This document shows positions 22,982 through 31,327 of a DNA stretch of 43,247 bases, piece by piece. This DNA is from Streptosporangiaceae bacterium (GTDB taxonomy: Bacteria; Actinomycetota; Actinomycetes; Streptosporangiales; Streptosporangiaceae), in assembly GCA_025934375.1 (NCBI GenBank), contig JAICYD010000054.1, positions 1 to 43,247 of the forward strand, given 5' to 3'. The notes under the pieces are model-generated. The model searched no databases. It was not told where the DNA came from and worked only from the letters and a program-made list of their open reading frames with translations. The position numbers and the translations under genes are program-made. The first letter of the stretch is position 1. Every line of letters begins with the position of its first letter.

Positions 22982-24189
22982 GCGGGCGCGGGGAGGTTCG
23001 CCAGGCCCGCCAGGGCCGCGCGGTGAGCACCCGGGGTGCCGAATGTCACCGATGACGCCTTGGCCCGCTTCAGGTACAGGTGCGCCGGGTGCTCCCAGGT
23101 GAAGCCGATGCCGCCGTGCAACTGGACGCACTCTTGCGCGGCGGTAACGGCCGCGTCCGAGCACGCGGACTTGGCCAGTGCGACCGCGACCGCGGTGTCC
23201 GGGTCATCGGAGGCGAGGCAGGCCGCCGCGTACCGGGACGCGGCCCGCGCCTGCGTGATAGTGGCCCACAGGTCGGCCAGCCGGTGCTTGACGGCCTGGA
23301 ACGAGCCGACCTGGCGGGCGAACTGGCGGCGCTCCTTCCCGTAGGCCACGGTCATGTCCAGGCAGCGCTGCGCGAGGCCGAGTTGCTCGGCGGCGAGCAC
23401 GACCGCGCCGGTGACCAGTCCCGCATCGAGGGCGGCGGCGGCGCTGGCGCCGACGGCGATCTGACGGGCCGGCGCGCCGTCCAGGGAGACGTCGCACAAT
23501 TGCCGGGTCATGTCCAGCGACGTCACCGGCACCCGGTGCAGGCCGGGGGCGGTGGCCTCGACAAGGTACAGGCCGTTCGGCACGCCCTCGGCGGGAACCA
23601 GCAGGACGTCGGCCGGCAGCGCGTCGGGCACCGAGTCAATCCGCCCGCGCAGCCGGAAGATGCCCGCCGCGGCGTCACCGGGCTGGGGCCCCGACAACTG
23701 CACCGCGGCCGGGAACGTGTCGGCGGGCATCGCCGAGGCGGTGACGGCCACGGCGGCGGTCACGGTGCCGTCGGCCAGCCGGCGGAGCAGGTCCGCGGCG
23801 ATCCCCGCCTCCTGACCCCCACCCGGCCGGGTCGCGGTCTTCGCGGCCGTCAGCGCCGTCGCCGTCGCGACCCCCGCGCTGCCCACGTAGGGGACGGGCG
23901 CGAGGTGGGCGCCAAGCCGCTCGGCGGCCGCCGCCAGCTCCCGGCAGGACGCGCCCGCGCCGCCCAGCTCCTCCGGGATCAGCAGGCCCGCCAGGCCGAT
24001 CTCGGCCGCCAGCGCCTTCCACAGCGCCACGTCGTAGGCCTCGGGCTGCTCGGTGCGGGCCAGCACGGCCGCGGGGGCGCAGCGCTGCGCGAGCAGGTCA
24101 TCGAGCGCGCCGGCGAGGGCCTGCTCGGTATCGGAGTACAGGAGGTCGAGGGCGGGGCGGACCTTGCTCGCTGACACTGCGTTGCTCAC
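22978..24189 (-). CDS. Acyl-CoA dehydrogenase family protein, subunit lacking the catalytic Glu
   Basis: 403 aa. FAD-fold motifs: LWKALAAEIGLAGLLIPEELGG (~62-83), YGKERRQFARQVGSFQAVKHRLADLW (C-terminal helical domain, quoted in part) and QLHGGIGFTWEHPAHLYLKR. The usual C-terminal YEGT/IEGG catalytic-base loop is missing. That pattern is known from the alpha2beta2 FadE enzymes of mycobacterial sterol side-chain degradation, where only one subunit carries the base. GTG 24189 overlaps the stop of the preceding dehydrogenase (GTGA), strong evidence that the two are made together. The specific acyl-CoA substrate is not predictable. Confidence 0.87.
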   Translation of the reverse strand: MSNAVSASKVRPALDLLYSDTEQALAGALDDLLAQRCAPAAVLARTEQPEAYDVALWKALAAEIGLAGLLIPEELGGAGASCRELAAAAERLGAHLAPVPYVGSAGVATATALTAAKTATRPGGGQEAGIAADLLRRLADGTVTAAVAVTASAMPADTFPAAVQLSGPQPGDAAAGIFRLRGRIDSVPDALPADVLLVPAEGVPNGLYLVEATAPGLHRVPVTSLDMTRQLCDVSLDGAPARQIAVGASAAAALDAGLVTGAVVLAAEQLGLAQRCLDMTVAYGKERRQFARQVGSFQAVKHRLADLWATITQARAASRYAAACLASDDPDTAVAVALAKSACSDAAVTAAQECVQLHGGIGFTWEHPAHLYLKRAKASSVTFGTPGAHRAALAGLANLPAPA

Positions 24190-25400
24190 CTGGGCAGGTC
24201 CTTCCACGGGATGTCCTTGTCGGCGCGCGGCTCGGCTGGCAGCCGCAGGACGCGCTCGGCGATGATGTTGCGCAAGATCTCCGAGGTGCCGCCCTCGATG
24301 GAGTTGCCCCGTGAGCGCAGGTAGCGGAAGACCGGGCCGCGCGCGTAGTCGCTGGAGGCGTCCCGCCGCATCGTCCAGTCGTCGTAGCGCAGCCCGTCAG
24401 TCCCGGCGAAGTCGACCTCCCAGCCGGAGAGCTCCTGGTTCAGCAGCGCGAAGATGAGCTTGCTGGCCGATCCCTCCGGGCCCGGCTGCCCGGCCGCCAG
24501 CTGCTGGCGCAGCCGCTCAGCCGCCAGCCGGGAGACCTCCGCCTGCGCCCACAGCTTCAGCAGGCGCTGGTGCAGGTCCTGGGTGCGGCGCTCGGGGTGC
24601 TGGCGCCAGGCGGCGGCGGCGAACCCGGCGGCGCCCTCCTCGCGGGCCACCGCCCGGGAGCTGCCGATGGCCACTCGCTCGTTCATCAGCGTGGCGTTGG
24701 CGACCTTCCAGCCATCGCCGACGGCGCCGATGCGGTCGGCGTCGGGGACGCGCACCTGGGACAGGAACACCTCGTTGAACTCGGCCTCGCCGGTGAGCTG
24801 GCGCAGCGGGCGTACCTCAACGCCGGGGGCGTGCATGTCGAGTGCGAAGTAAGTCAGCCCGGCGTGCTTGGGCACGTCGGGGTCGGTGCGGGCCAGCAGC
24901 AGGCCACGCTTGGCGTGGTGGGCCAGCGACGTCCATACCTTCTGCCCGGTGACTACCCAGTCATCACCGTCCCGTACGGCGCGGGTGGCCAGCGAGGCCA
25001 GGTCGCTGCCCGCGCCCGGCTCGCTGAACAGCTGGCACCAGACCTCCGCTCCGGTCCACAGCGGGCGCAGCCAGCGGGACTTTTGCTCCTCGCTCGCGCA
25101 GGCGATGATCGTCGGCGCGGCCATCCCGAGGCCGATCACGTTGAGGCGCACGTCAATGTCGGGAGCGCCCGCCTTCGCGAGCTCTTCCTCCAGCGCGGGC
25201 TGCGCGTTGCGGGGCAGGCCGAGGCCGCCGTGGCCGACTGGGTAGTGGACGTAACCCAGGCCCGCGTCAAAGCGCGCGGCCAGGAAGTCGTCACGGGGAG
25301 TCTGGGCAGGCGGGTGGTCGGCGAGGAACGCGAGCACGCGCTCGCGAAGTTCCGTTTCCTGCGCTAGCACCTTCGCAGGCGCGTTCTCTTCATCGAGCAC
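24186..25400 (-). CDS. Acyl-CoA dehydrogenase family protein, catalytic subunit
   Basis: 404 aa. Key segments: FLAARFDAGLGYVHYPVGHGGLG, then WCQLFSEPGAGSDLASL (FAD/substrate loop), WVVTGQKVWTSLAHHAKRG, and the C-terminal SIEGGTSEILRNIIAERVL with the probable catalytic Glu. This is the FadE type found in steroid- and long-chain acyl-CoA-oxidising heterotetramers, where it pairs with the downstream gene. I start at GTG 25400 (VLDEENAP) rather than ATG 25436; GGGG lies just upstream. It begins 36 nt after the stop of the SDR gene, forming a three-gene operon. Confidence 0.88.
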   Translation of the reverse strand: MLDEENAPAKVLAQETELRERVLAFLADHPPAQTPRDDFLAARFDAGLGYVHYPVGHGGLGLPRNAQPALEEELAKAGAPDIDVRLNVIGLGMAAPTIIACASEEQKSRWLRPLWTGAEVWCQLFSEPGAGSDLASLATRAVRDGDDWVVTGQKVWTSLAHHAKRGLLLARTDPDVPKHAGLTYFALDMHAPGVEVRPLRQLTGEAEFNEVFLSQVRVPDADRIGAVGDGWKVANATLMNERVAIGSSRAVAREEGAAGFAAAAWRQHPERRTQDLHQRLLKLWAQAEVSRLAAERLRQQLAAGQPGPEGSASKLIFALLNQELSGWEVDFAGTDGLRYDDWTMRRDASSDYARGPVFRYLRSRGNSIEGGTSEILRNIIAERVLRLPAEPRADKDIPWKDLPR

Positions 25401-25436
25401 AGCCCCATTGTGGCAGCAATCGCGGCCCGCCCGCAC

Positions 25437-26189
25437 CTAGCTGACGGGACCGCCGGCCGCGTACAGGACCTGGCCGGAGACGTAGCCCGCCTCCTCGCTC
25501 GCAAAGAACGAGATGACCGCGGCAATGTCCTCCACCTCGCCGACCCGGCCCACCGCGATTTCCTTGGCCGCGCCCGCCTTGAAGTCATCGAAGGACACCC
25601 CGATGCGGGCGGCGGTGGCGGCCGTCATGTCGGTCGCGACGAACCCGGGTGCGACCGCATTGGCCGTAACGCCGTACTTGCCGAGCTCGATAGCCAGCGT
25701 CTTGGTGAAGCCCTGCAGGCCGGCCTTGGCGGCGGAGTAGTTAACCTGGCCGCGGTTGCCGACCGCCGACAGCGACGACAAGTTGATGACGCGCCCCCAC
25801 TTGGCGGCCACCATGTACTTCTGGACGGCGCGGGTCATCAAGAAGGCGCCCTTGAGGTGCACGTTGATGACCGTGTCCCAGTCGGCGTCGGCCATCTTGA
25901 AGATCAGGTTGTCCCGGGTGACCCCGGCGTTGTTGACCAGCACCGTGGGCTCGCCCAGTTCCGCGACGACCTTGTCGACGGCCGCCTGCACCTGCTCGCC
26001 GTTGCTGACGTCAGCGCCGACGGCGATCGCCTTGCCGCCGGATTTCTCGATCTGCGCCACAGTGTCCGCGCCCGCGGCCGCTTCCAGGTCGAGGACCGCG
26101 ACGGCCATCCCGTCGGCGGCCAGGCGCTTGGCGGTACCCGCCCCGATCCCCCGCGCGCCCCCGGTCACGATAGCGATTCGCTGCGGCAT
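25437..26189 (-). CDS. SDR oxidoreductase, FabG-like (3-oxoacyl reductase type)
   Basis: 250 aa classical SDR. Cofactor motif TGGARGIG (9-16) with Asp34 after the second strand suggests NAD(H) preference. NNAG (86-89), Ser138/139, Tyr151 and Lys155 (YSAAK) form the active site. SGQVLYAAGG ends the fold. AAGGAG lies six nt before ATG 26189. First gene of an operon with two acyl-CoA dehydrogenases, so it may act as a hydroxyacyl-CoA dehydrogenase or reductase on a CoA-bound intermediate rather than in fatty-acid synthesis (inference). Confidence 0.88.
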   Translation of the reverse strand: MPQRIAIVTGGARGIGAGTAKRLAADGMAVAVLDLEAAAGADTVAQIEKSGGKAIAVGADVSNGEQVQAAVDKVVAELGEPTVLVNNAGVTRDNLIFKMADADWDTVINVHLKGAFLMTRAVQKYMVAAKWGRVINLSSLSAVGNRGQVNYSAAKAGLQGFTKTLAIELGKYGVTANAVAPGFVATDMTAATAARIGVSFDDFKAGAAKEIAVGRVGEVEDIAAVISFFASEEAGYVSGQVLYAAGGPVS

Positions 26190-26290
26190 TGCTACTCCTT
26201 GATGCGATTGTCTCGGCCTTTAGTTACTCGCCAGTGAATCATTCCCGCCGAGGTGCGCCGCCGCAAGCCCACGGATGATGACATGGATCA

Positions 26291-26328
26291 CCGCCCCCAG
26301 CCCGGCAGCCTGGGAGGCCCAGGGGCGG
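26291..26328. terminator. Possible hairpin terminator between DUF2079 and the SDR operon
   Basis: CCTGGG-agg-CCCAGG (26309-26323) forms a short core, and CCGCCCC (26291-26297) can pair with GGGGCGG (26322-26328) outside it with an interior loop. It lies downstream of the DUF2079 stop (26359, minus strand). Moderate-quality stem only. Confidence 0.3.
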
Positions 26329-26358
26329 GGCTTGGTTTGCAGCCCCCAGAAGGCACAG

Positions 26359-28038
26359 CTACCTCTTGAAGACGAAGACGCCGTCGGCCTGGAAGATGAC
26401 CTGGTAGCCGGCCTTGGGGTAGAGCTGCTGCTGGACGAAGGCGGGCACGTTGGTCACCGCGGGCGAGTAGCCGCTGTTGGGGCCGTCGAAGACGACGTAC
26501 TCGGTGTTGGGGTTGTGGTCGTTGCCGACCCAGAAGGTGTCAGTGCGTGCCGCCAGCGGGGCGAGCAGGTTCAGCGTGGTCGTCACGGTCGCGCCGTCGG
26601 GCACCACGGCCATGGCCGCCTCATCGGCGACGGCGTGCTTGCCGATCTCGTACGTCTGGCCGTGCCACAATCCCGACAGGGGGTACTGAAAGGCCAGCGC
26701 GACCGCGATGGCGGCCATCATCGCCGCCCCGTGACGGCTCGCGCCGGCCCGGGCCGACTGCCACCACGGGGGTGCCTGGCGCGCTGGCGGGACGGTGCGC
26801 CACCGGGCCTCGTCCCCCGCACGCCACCGGGCCATGACCTCGATGGCCGCCAGGAACAAGATGGGCATGACCGTGGCGTTGTAGTGCCACATCGTGCCCC
26901 AGTAATAGTCATTGGTGGCGATGAATCGCAGCACGATCGAGGGCACCGCGATGGCCGCCACCGGCGAGCCGAGCGCGATGAACGCGGTCGGCAGCAAGAG
27001 CAAGGCCACGGTCTCCAGCTTGACCGGGTAGGCGTGCCCGAACTGAGCGAGCACTCCCCCGGCCGAGAACGCGGGACCGCCGCCGACCACGCCGCCCAGG
27101 TTCCAGTAGGCGTACCGATGGGTGGCGCTGAAGTGCGGGATGATCACGCCGATCTCCAGCAGCGACCAGCTCAGCCCCCACCACACGAGGAACAGCCCGG
27201 GTGTCGTCCCCGGCCGCCCCCGGCCGCGCTCGCCGGCGGTCGCCTCGCCCGGCGTGGCACCCGGCGCCGGCCCGGCGCCGAAGCGCCAGCCGCGGGCGCC
27301 GGCGATCGCCATCACCACGCCGATCGCGGCCACGGTGAAGCCCTGGTCCTCCTTGACGGCCACCAGCGGCAGCGCCCACAGCACGGCGGCCCGCGTCCGG
27401 CCGCGTACCAGGGCCGACAGTGAGAACGCGAGCAGGGGCACGGCGAACGCGATCTCGTGGAAGTCAAAGTTGATCATCTGCTGCAGGCCCCAGGAGAAGC
27501 CGTAGGCGAACCCGATCGCCCGGCCCGCGCCCGGCCCGAGGCGCTCGGCCCCGGCCGCCGCGACGGGGAACACCGACACCGCGGTCAGCAGCGCCTGCGC
27601 GACTAGCAGCGTCGCCGGGGACGGGAAGACCCGGAAGAACGGCGCGATCAGGGCCACGATCACCTGGAAGTGGTCTCCGAGCAGGTTGAACCCGGGACCG
27701 CGCACGTCCACGACCGGCGCGCGCAAGTTGGCGTACTGCTTCACGTACTCGGTGAAGATCCCCAGGTCCCATGAGGACGGGGTCAGCTGGAACAGCCGGT
27801 ACAGCGAGATGACCAGGTACGCGCCGAAAACGCAGGTCGCGATCATCCAGGTCGCCGGGTCGCGCCACGCGGAGAACCCCGCGCGGGCCCGTTCCGGGCG
27901 CGCGACGGCTAGCGGCCGCCGCGCCCAGGGCAGGCCGCCGTCCGGCGCCGCCTCAGGGACGGCGTCGACGGCTATCTCCCGGTCATCAGGCGGGCGCTCC
28001 TCCAGCATCCCCTGCAAGATACCGCGTCCGCCCCGCAT
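26359..28038 (-). CDS. DUF2079 membrane protein (glycosyltransferase-C-like)
   Basis: 559 aa, about ten hydrophobic segments. The family signature is clear near residues 95-135: SSWDLGIFTEYVKQYANLR, then GPGFNLLGDHFQVIVAL. KEDQGFTVA and the FIATNDYYWGTMWHYNA segment are also typical, and the C-terminal ~90 residues form a soluble extracytoplasmic tail ending in VFVFKR. DUF2079 proteins resemble polyprenyl-sugar-dependent membrane glycosyltransferases; activity is unproven. A Pro/Ala/Gly-rich cytoplasmic insert lies near 255-275. It starts seven nt after the ABC permease stop, so it belongs to the exporter operon. ATG 28008 (MLEERPP) is an alternative start. Confidence 0.85.
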   Translation of the reverse strand: MRGGRGILQGMLEERPPDDREIAVDAVPEAAPDGGLPWARRPLAVARPERARAGFSAWRDPATWMIATCVFGAYLVISLYRLFQLTPSSWDLGIFTEYVKQYANLRAPVVDVRGPGFNLLGDHFQVIVALIAPFFRVFPSPATLLVAQALLTAVSVFPVAAAGAERLGPGAGRAIGFAYGFSWGLQQMINFDFHEIAFAVPLLAFSLSALVRGRTRAAVLWALPLVAVKEDQGFTVAAIGVVMAIAGARGWRFGAGPAPGATPGEATAGERGRGRPGTTPGLFLVWWGLSWSLLEIGVIIPHFSATHRYAYWNLGGVVGGGPAFSAGGVLAQFGHAYPVKLETVALLLLPTAFIALGSPVAAIAVPSIVLRFIATNDYYWGTMWHYNATVMPILFLAAIEVMARWRAGDEARWRTVPPARQAPPWWQSARAGASRHGAAMMAAIAVALAFQYPLSGLWHGQTYEIGKHAVADEAAMAVVPDGATVTTTLNLLAPLAARTDTFWVGNDHNPNTEYVVFDGPNSGYSPAVTNVPAFVQQQLYPKAGYQVIFQADGVFVFKR

Positions 28039-28045
28039 AGTCGCG

Positions 28046-28882
28046 CTAAGTGAGCAGCAGGCGGGCGATCCGGCGGCCGGATACCACCAGCCCCACCAGG
28101 CCGAGGGCCAGGAGGTAGGCGGCCCGCCAGGCCAGGTCCGGCCCCGGCACTCCGGTGACCAGGTCGCGCAGCAGGGTCACGCCCTGGTATAGCGGGGTCC
28201 ACTCGATGATGCCGGCCACCGGCCGGGGGTAGACGCTGAGCGGGTAGAAAGTGGCGGAGAAAAGGAACAGCGGCAGCGACGCGAGCAGGACGTAGTCGAA
28301 GTCCTGCCAGCTCTTCATGAAGGTGGTGCACGCCATGCCAAGGCCGGCGAACGCGAACCCGATCAGCAGGGCGACCGGCACCGTGAGCAGCGACCATGGC
28401 GAGTGCACCAGCCCCATCACCGCCATCACGACCGTGAACGCGATCGCGTAGAGGCACCCGCGCAGCAAGGCCCACCCGATCTCGCCGAGCGCGACTTCCG
28501 CCGGGCGCATCGGGGTGGCCAGCATCGCCTCGTACAGCTTCACGTACTTGAGCTTGAAGAACACGTTGAACGTGGAGTCGTACAGCGCCCCGTTCATCGC
28601 AGACCCAGCGAGCAGGCCCGGCGCGACGAACTCACGGTAAGGCACCGGCCCGCCCGGCCCCGCCACCGGCCCGACCAGCGCGCCCAGCCCGACACCGAGC
28701 GACAGCAGGTAAAACAGGGGCTCGGCGACCCCCGAGATGAGCAGCACCCACATGTGGCCGTAGGCGCGCGCGTTCCGCTCTAGCAGGTGGACGCTGCCGG
28801 GCCCGCCCGCGGCGCCCGCGGCGCGCCGTGCCCGGCCAACCGGGGGCAGCACCCGAAGCGGCAGGGACCGCACGTCATGCAT
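28046..28882 (-). CDS. ABC-2 type exporter permease, second subunit
   Basis: 278 aa with six predicted membrane helices after a ~38-residue Arg/Pro/Ala-rich cytoplasmic N-terminus. VAPGLLAGSAMNGALYDSTFNVFFKLKYVKLYEAMLATPMRP (quoted in pieces: VAPGLLAGSAM, KLYEAMLATPM) is the conserved NodJ/ABC-2 segment around the first periplasmic loop. LPLFLFSATFYPLSVYP and WTPLYQGVTLLRDL are the usual late motifs. It overlaps the end of the first permease by eight nt, so the two are co-translated and likely form a heterodimer with the NodI-like ATPase. Confidence 0.88.
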   Translation of the reverse strand: MHDVRSLPLRVLPPVGRARRAAGAAGGPGSVHLLERNARAYGHMWVLLISGVAEPLFYLLSLGVGLGALVGPVAGPGGPVPYREFVAPGLLAGSAMNGALYDSTFNVFFKLKYVKLYEAMLATPMRPAEVALGEIGWALLRGCLYAIAFTVVMAVMGLVHSPWSLLTVPVALLIGFAFAGLGMACTTFMKSWQDFDYVLLASLPLFLFSATFYPLSVYPRPVAGIIEWTPLYQGVTLLRDLVTGVPGPDLAWRAAYLLALGLVGLVVSGRRIARLLLT

Positions 28883-29681
28883 ACAGCCGCCTGGTGTAGG
28901 TCACCGTGCCTGCCCACAGGCCGGCGCCCGCGAGCGCGGTCAGGTACCCGACGTGGATCGCCGCGCTGCCGGCGTCGAGGGTGCCCAGCGTCATCGAACG
29001 GCACAGCGCCACCGCGTGCCACAGCGGCGTGAGGTAGGCGACCACTCGCAGCCAGCCGGGCAGCTGCGACAGGGGGAAGAACGTCGCGGAGAACAGCATC
29101 AGCGGGGTCATCCCGAACCGAAGCGCGTAGTTGAAGGCGGTGTCGCGGGACACGGTGATCGCCCACGCGGCGACCGGTGCCGCGAAGGCGAGGCCGCACA
29201 GCACCGCGGCCGGGAGCGCGGCCACCGCCCACGGGGAGGAGACCGCCCCGAACGCCGCCGCGATGGCGAGGAACACCACGGAGTTCATCGCCAGCCGGAT
29301 CACGATGAACAGCAGGTGCCCGCGGTAGATGTCAGCGGGGCGCAGCGGGGTCGCCCGCGCCGCGATGTACATCTTGTTCCACTTCACCGCCCCGTAGACC
29401 GGGAACGTGGACTCCGACATCGCCGTCTGCATCGCCTGCGTGGCCAAGATGGCGGGCGCGACGAAGGCCAGGTAGGAGACGCCGCCGAGCCCCGCCGTGC
29501 CGTGCCGGTTGACCAGCGACCCGAGGCCGAACCCCATGGCACCCAGGAAGAACAGCGGTCCCAGGACACTGGAGTAGACCGAGGAGCGCCAGATCCGCCG
29601 GTACACCGTCAGCCAGCAGCGCAGCCCGCGGACGGTGAGCCCCCACCAGCCTGGTTCGGCGGATTCCGCCCGGGCTGCCAT
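28875..29681 (-). CDS. ABC-2 type exporter permease, first subunit
   Basis: 268 aa, six predicted helices. SSVLGPLFFLGAMGFGLGSLV (start of helix region), VAPAILATQAMQTAM, KMYIAARATPLRP and LMLFSATFFPLSQLPGW mirror the second permease, showing that the pair are paralogues. ATG 29681 shares a base with the ATPase stop (TGATG), giving tight translational coupling. Cargo unknown; NodJ- and DrrB-like systems export lipo-oligosaccharides or drugs. Confidence 0.88.
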   Translation of the reverse strand: MAARAESAEPGWWGLTVRGLRCWLTVYRRIWRSSVYSSVLGPLFFLGAMGFGLGSLVNRHGTAGLGGVSYLAFVAPAILATQAMQTAMSESTFPVYGAVKWNKMYIAARATPLRPADIYRGHLLFIVIRLAMNSVVFLAIAAAFGAVSSPWAVAALPAAVLCGLAFAAPVAAWAITVSRDTAFNYALRFGMTPLMLFSATFFPLSQLPGWLRVVAYLTPLWHAVALCRSMTLGTLDAGSAAIHVGYLTALAGAGLWAGTVTYTRRLYA

Positions 29682-30613
29682 CAGTCTTCCAGGCTGCGGC
29701 CGGTCAGCCGCAGGAAGACGTCCTCCAGCGTGGACCGGCGGACCAGCGACGTAATCGGCTGCAGCCCGGTTCCCAGCACCGCGGCCAGCGCGCCGTCCCC
29801 GTCGGGGACGTACAGCAGGACGCGGTCGGCCAGGACCTCAGGCCGCGCGCCGGTGAACATGTCCTGGATCCGCTTCGCCGCGTCCTCGTGATCGGCCGGG
29901 TCGAAGCGAAGCTCGACCACCTCGGGGGTGGAATAGCGCCCCAGCAGTTCGCGCGGGCTGCCCTCGGCGGCGATCTTCGCGTGGTCCATCACGACGAGCC
30001 GGTCACACAACTGCTCGGCCTCGTCCATGTAGTGCGTGGTGAGGATCAGCGTGACACCCCGCTGCTTGAGCCGGAACAACCGGTCCCACACTACGTGCCG
30101 GGCCTGCGGGTCCAGCCCGGTCGTCGGCTCGTCCAGGATGAGGATGGCGGGGTCGTTGATGAGCGAGCGCGCGATGGTCAGCCGCCGCTTCATTCCGCCC
30201 GATAGCGGCTCGACCATGTCATCGGCGCGGTCGGCGAGTCGCACGAAGTCCAGTAGCTGGCCGGTGCGCTCGCGGATGACGGCGCGTGGCAGGCCGAAGT
30301 AGCGGCCGTACACGAGCAGGTTCTCGCGGACGGTGAGCTCCACGTCCAGCGTGTCCTCCTGCGGGACGACGCCAAGGCGAGCGCGGATCGCCGGTCCGTT
30401 CCGTCGCGGGTCGCCACCCAGGATGGTAAGCTCACCGTCCGTAGGCGGGGAGACGCAGCCCAGCATCCGCATGGTCGAAGACTTCCCGGCGCCGTTGGGG
30501 CCGAGGAAACCGAACGCCTCGCCCTGGTAGAGGTCAAAGTCGATGCCATCGACGGCGGTGAAGCTCCCGAAGCGCTTCGTAAGTCGGCGGGCGCGGACGA
30601 GAACCTCAGGCAC
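29681..30613 (-). CDS. ABC transporter ATP-binding protein (NodI/DrrA-like)
   Basis: 310 aa. Walker A GPNGAGKSS (38-46), Q-loop VVPQED (82-87), signature LSGGM (137-141), Walker B ILILDEP (157-163), and H-loop His194 in TTHYMDEAE. The ~85-residue C-terminal extension (VVELRFDPADHEDA..., VRRSTLEDVFLRLTG) is characteristic of NodI/daunorubicin-type exporters. GTG 30613 has TACTCT six nt upstream, so a leaderless mRNA is likely; the longer upstream frame is not coding. First gene of a four-gene operon with two permeases and DUF2079. Confidence 0.93.
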   Translation of the reverse strand: MPEVLVRARRLTKRFGSFTAVDGIDFDLYQGEAFGFLGPNGAGKSSTMRMLGCVSPPTDGELTILGGDPRRNGPAIRARLGVVPQEDTLDVELTVRENLLVYGRYFGLPRAVIRERTGQLLDFVRLADRADDMVEPLSGGMKRRLTIARSLINDPAILILDEPTTGLDPQARHVVWDRLFRLKQRGVTLILTTHYMDEAEQLCDRLVVMDHAKIAAEGSPRELLGRYSTPEVVELRFDPADHEDAAKRIQDMFTGARPEVLADRVLLYVPDGDGALAAVLGTGLQPITSLVRRSTLEDVFLRLTGRSLED

Positions 30614-30619
30614 ACGGTG

Positions 30620-30648
30620 AGAGTACCCGCGGAAATGACAGTTTCCGC
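30620..30648 (-). promoter_or_regulatory. Leaderless -10 element with overlapping palindrome, ABC operon
   Basis: TACTCT (minus strand, 30625-30620) is the -10. A perfect 7-bp inverted repeat, GCGGAAA and TTTCCGC with a 6-nt spacer (30629-30648), fills the spacer and the place where a -35 would lie. This is the expected geometry for a repressor operator; no regulator is encoded beside it. Confidence 0.4.
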
Positions 30649-30828
30649 ACGTTTTACCGGGTCGCCAGCGTACTGCTGGGGCTGGAGCGGTAAAGTACGG
30701 GCAGGTCACGGGCACCAGCCCGGCGGCGGCGCGACGACCGGCCCCACGGCGAGGTGCTGAAGGGGTTTCGGGCAGCGCCGGTCAGGTAGCCCACATGCAG
30801 CGGGGGACACGCGAGAGGACGCACCCAG

Positions 30829-31305
30829 TTGAGTCTCATCCGAGATAGCTATGGCCGGTTCCGGGTTCTGCTGCACGAGGTCGCCAAGTTCGGTGTCGTT
30901 GGTGCCCTGGGTGCCGTGGTGCAGTTCGGCGTGCAGAACACGCTGCACTACAAGCTCGGCATTGGCCAGATGACGGCCGTCTTCATCGCTTACTGCGCCG
31001 CGACGTGCGTCACATTCCTCGGCAACCGCTATTGGGCGTTCAAGCACCGTAAGGGGCGCGGCCTCGCCCACGAGTCCGTGACGTTCGTGGTACTCAACGC
31101 TATCGGGATTGGCATCCAAGAGGGCTTCGTGGCGTTCGTGCGCTATGGCATGGGACTGGAGAACCCCATCGCGTTCAACGCCGCGACGGTCGTGGGGATT
31201 GGCGTGGCGACGCTGTTCCGGTTGTACAGCTACCGCAAGTTCGTGTTCCTGGCTACTCCGTCCGGCGCCGCGCTGGAGCAGCTGGAGCCCGAGGCGGCTA
31301 GCTAG
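30829..31305 (+). CDS. GtrA-family membrane protein
   Basis: 158 aa with four transmembrane helices. FGVVGALGAVVQFGVQNTLHY is helix 1, followed by FIAYCAATCVTFLGNRYWAFK, whose FLGNRYWAF is the family hallmark, and AATVVGIGVATLFRLYSYRKFVF as the last helix. GtrA proteins are proposed to help move polyprenyl-phosphate-linked sugars across the membrane. TTG 30829 is taken as the start; no in-frame ATG or GTG lies close. It is divergent from the ABC/DUF2079 operon (215 nt), which may serve a related glycoconjugate process. Confidence 0.85.
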   Translation: MSLIRDSYGRFRVLLHEVAKFGVVGALGAVVQFGVQNTLHYKLGIGQMTAVFIAYCAATCVTFLGNRYWAFKHRKGRGLAHESVTFVVLNAIGIGIQEGFVAFVRYGMGLENPIAFNAATVVGIGVATLFRLYSYRKFVFLATPSGAALEQLEPEAAS

Positions 31306-31327
31306 CTTCGGCGCCGGACCGCACGGG

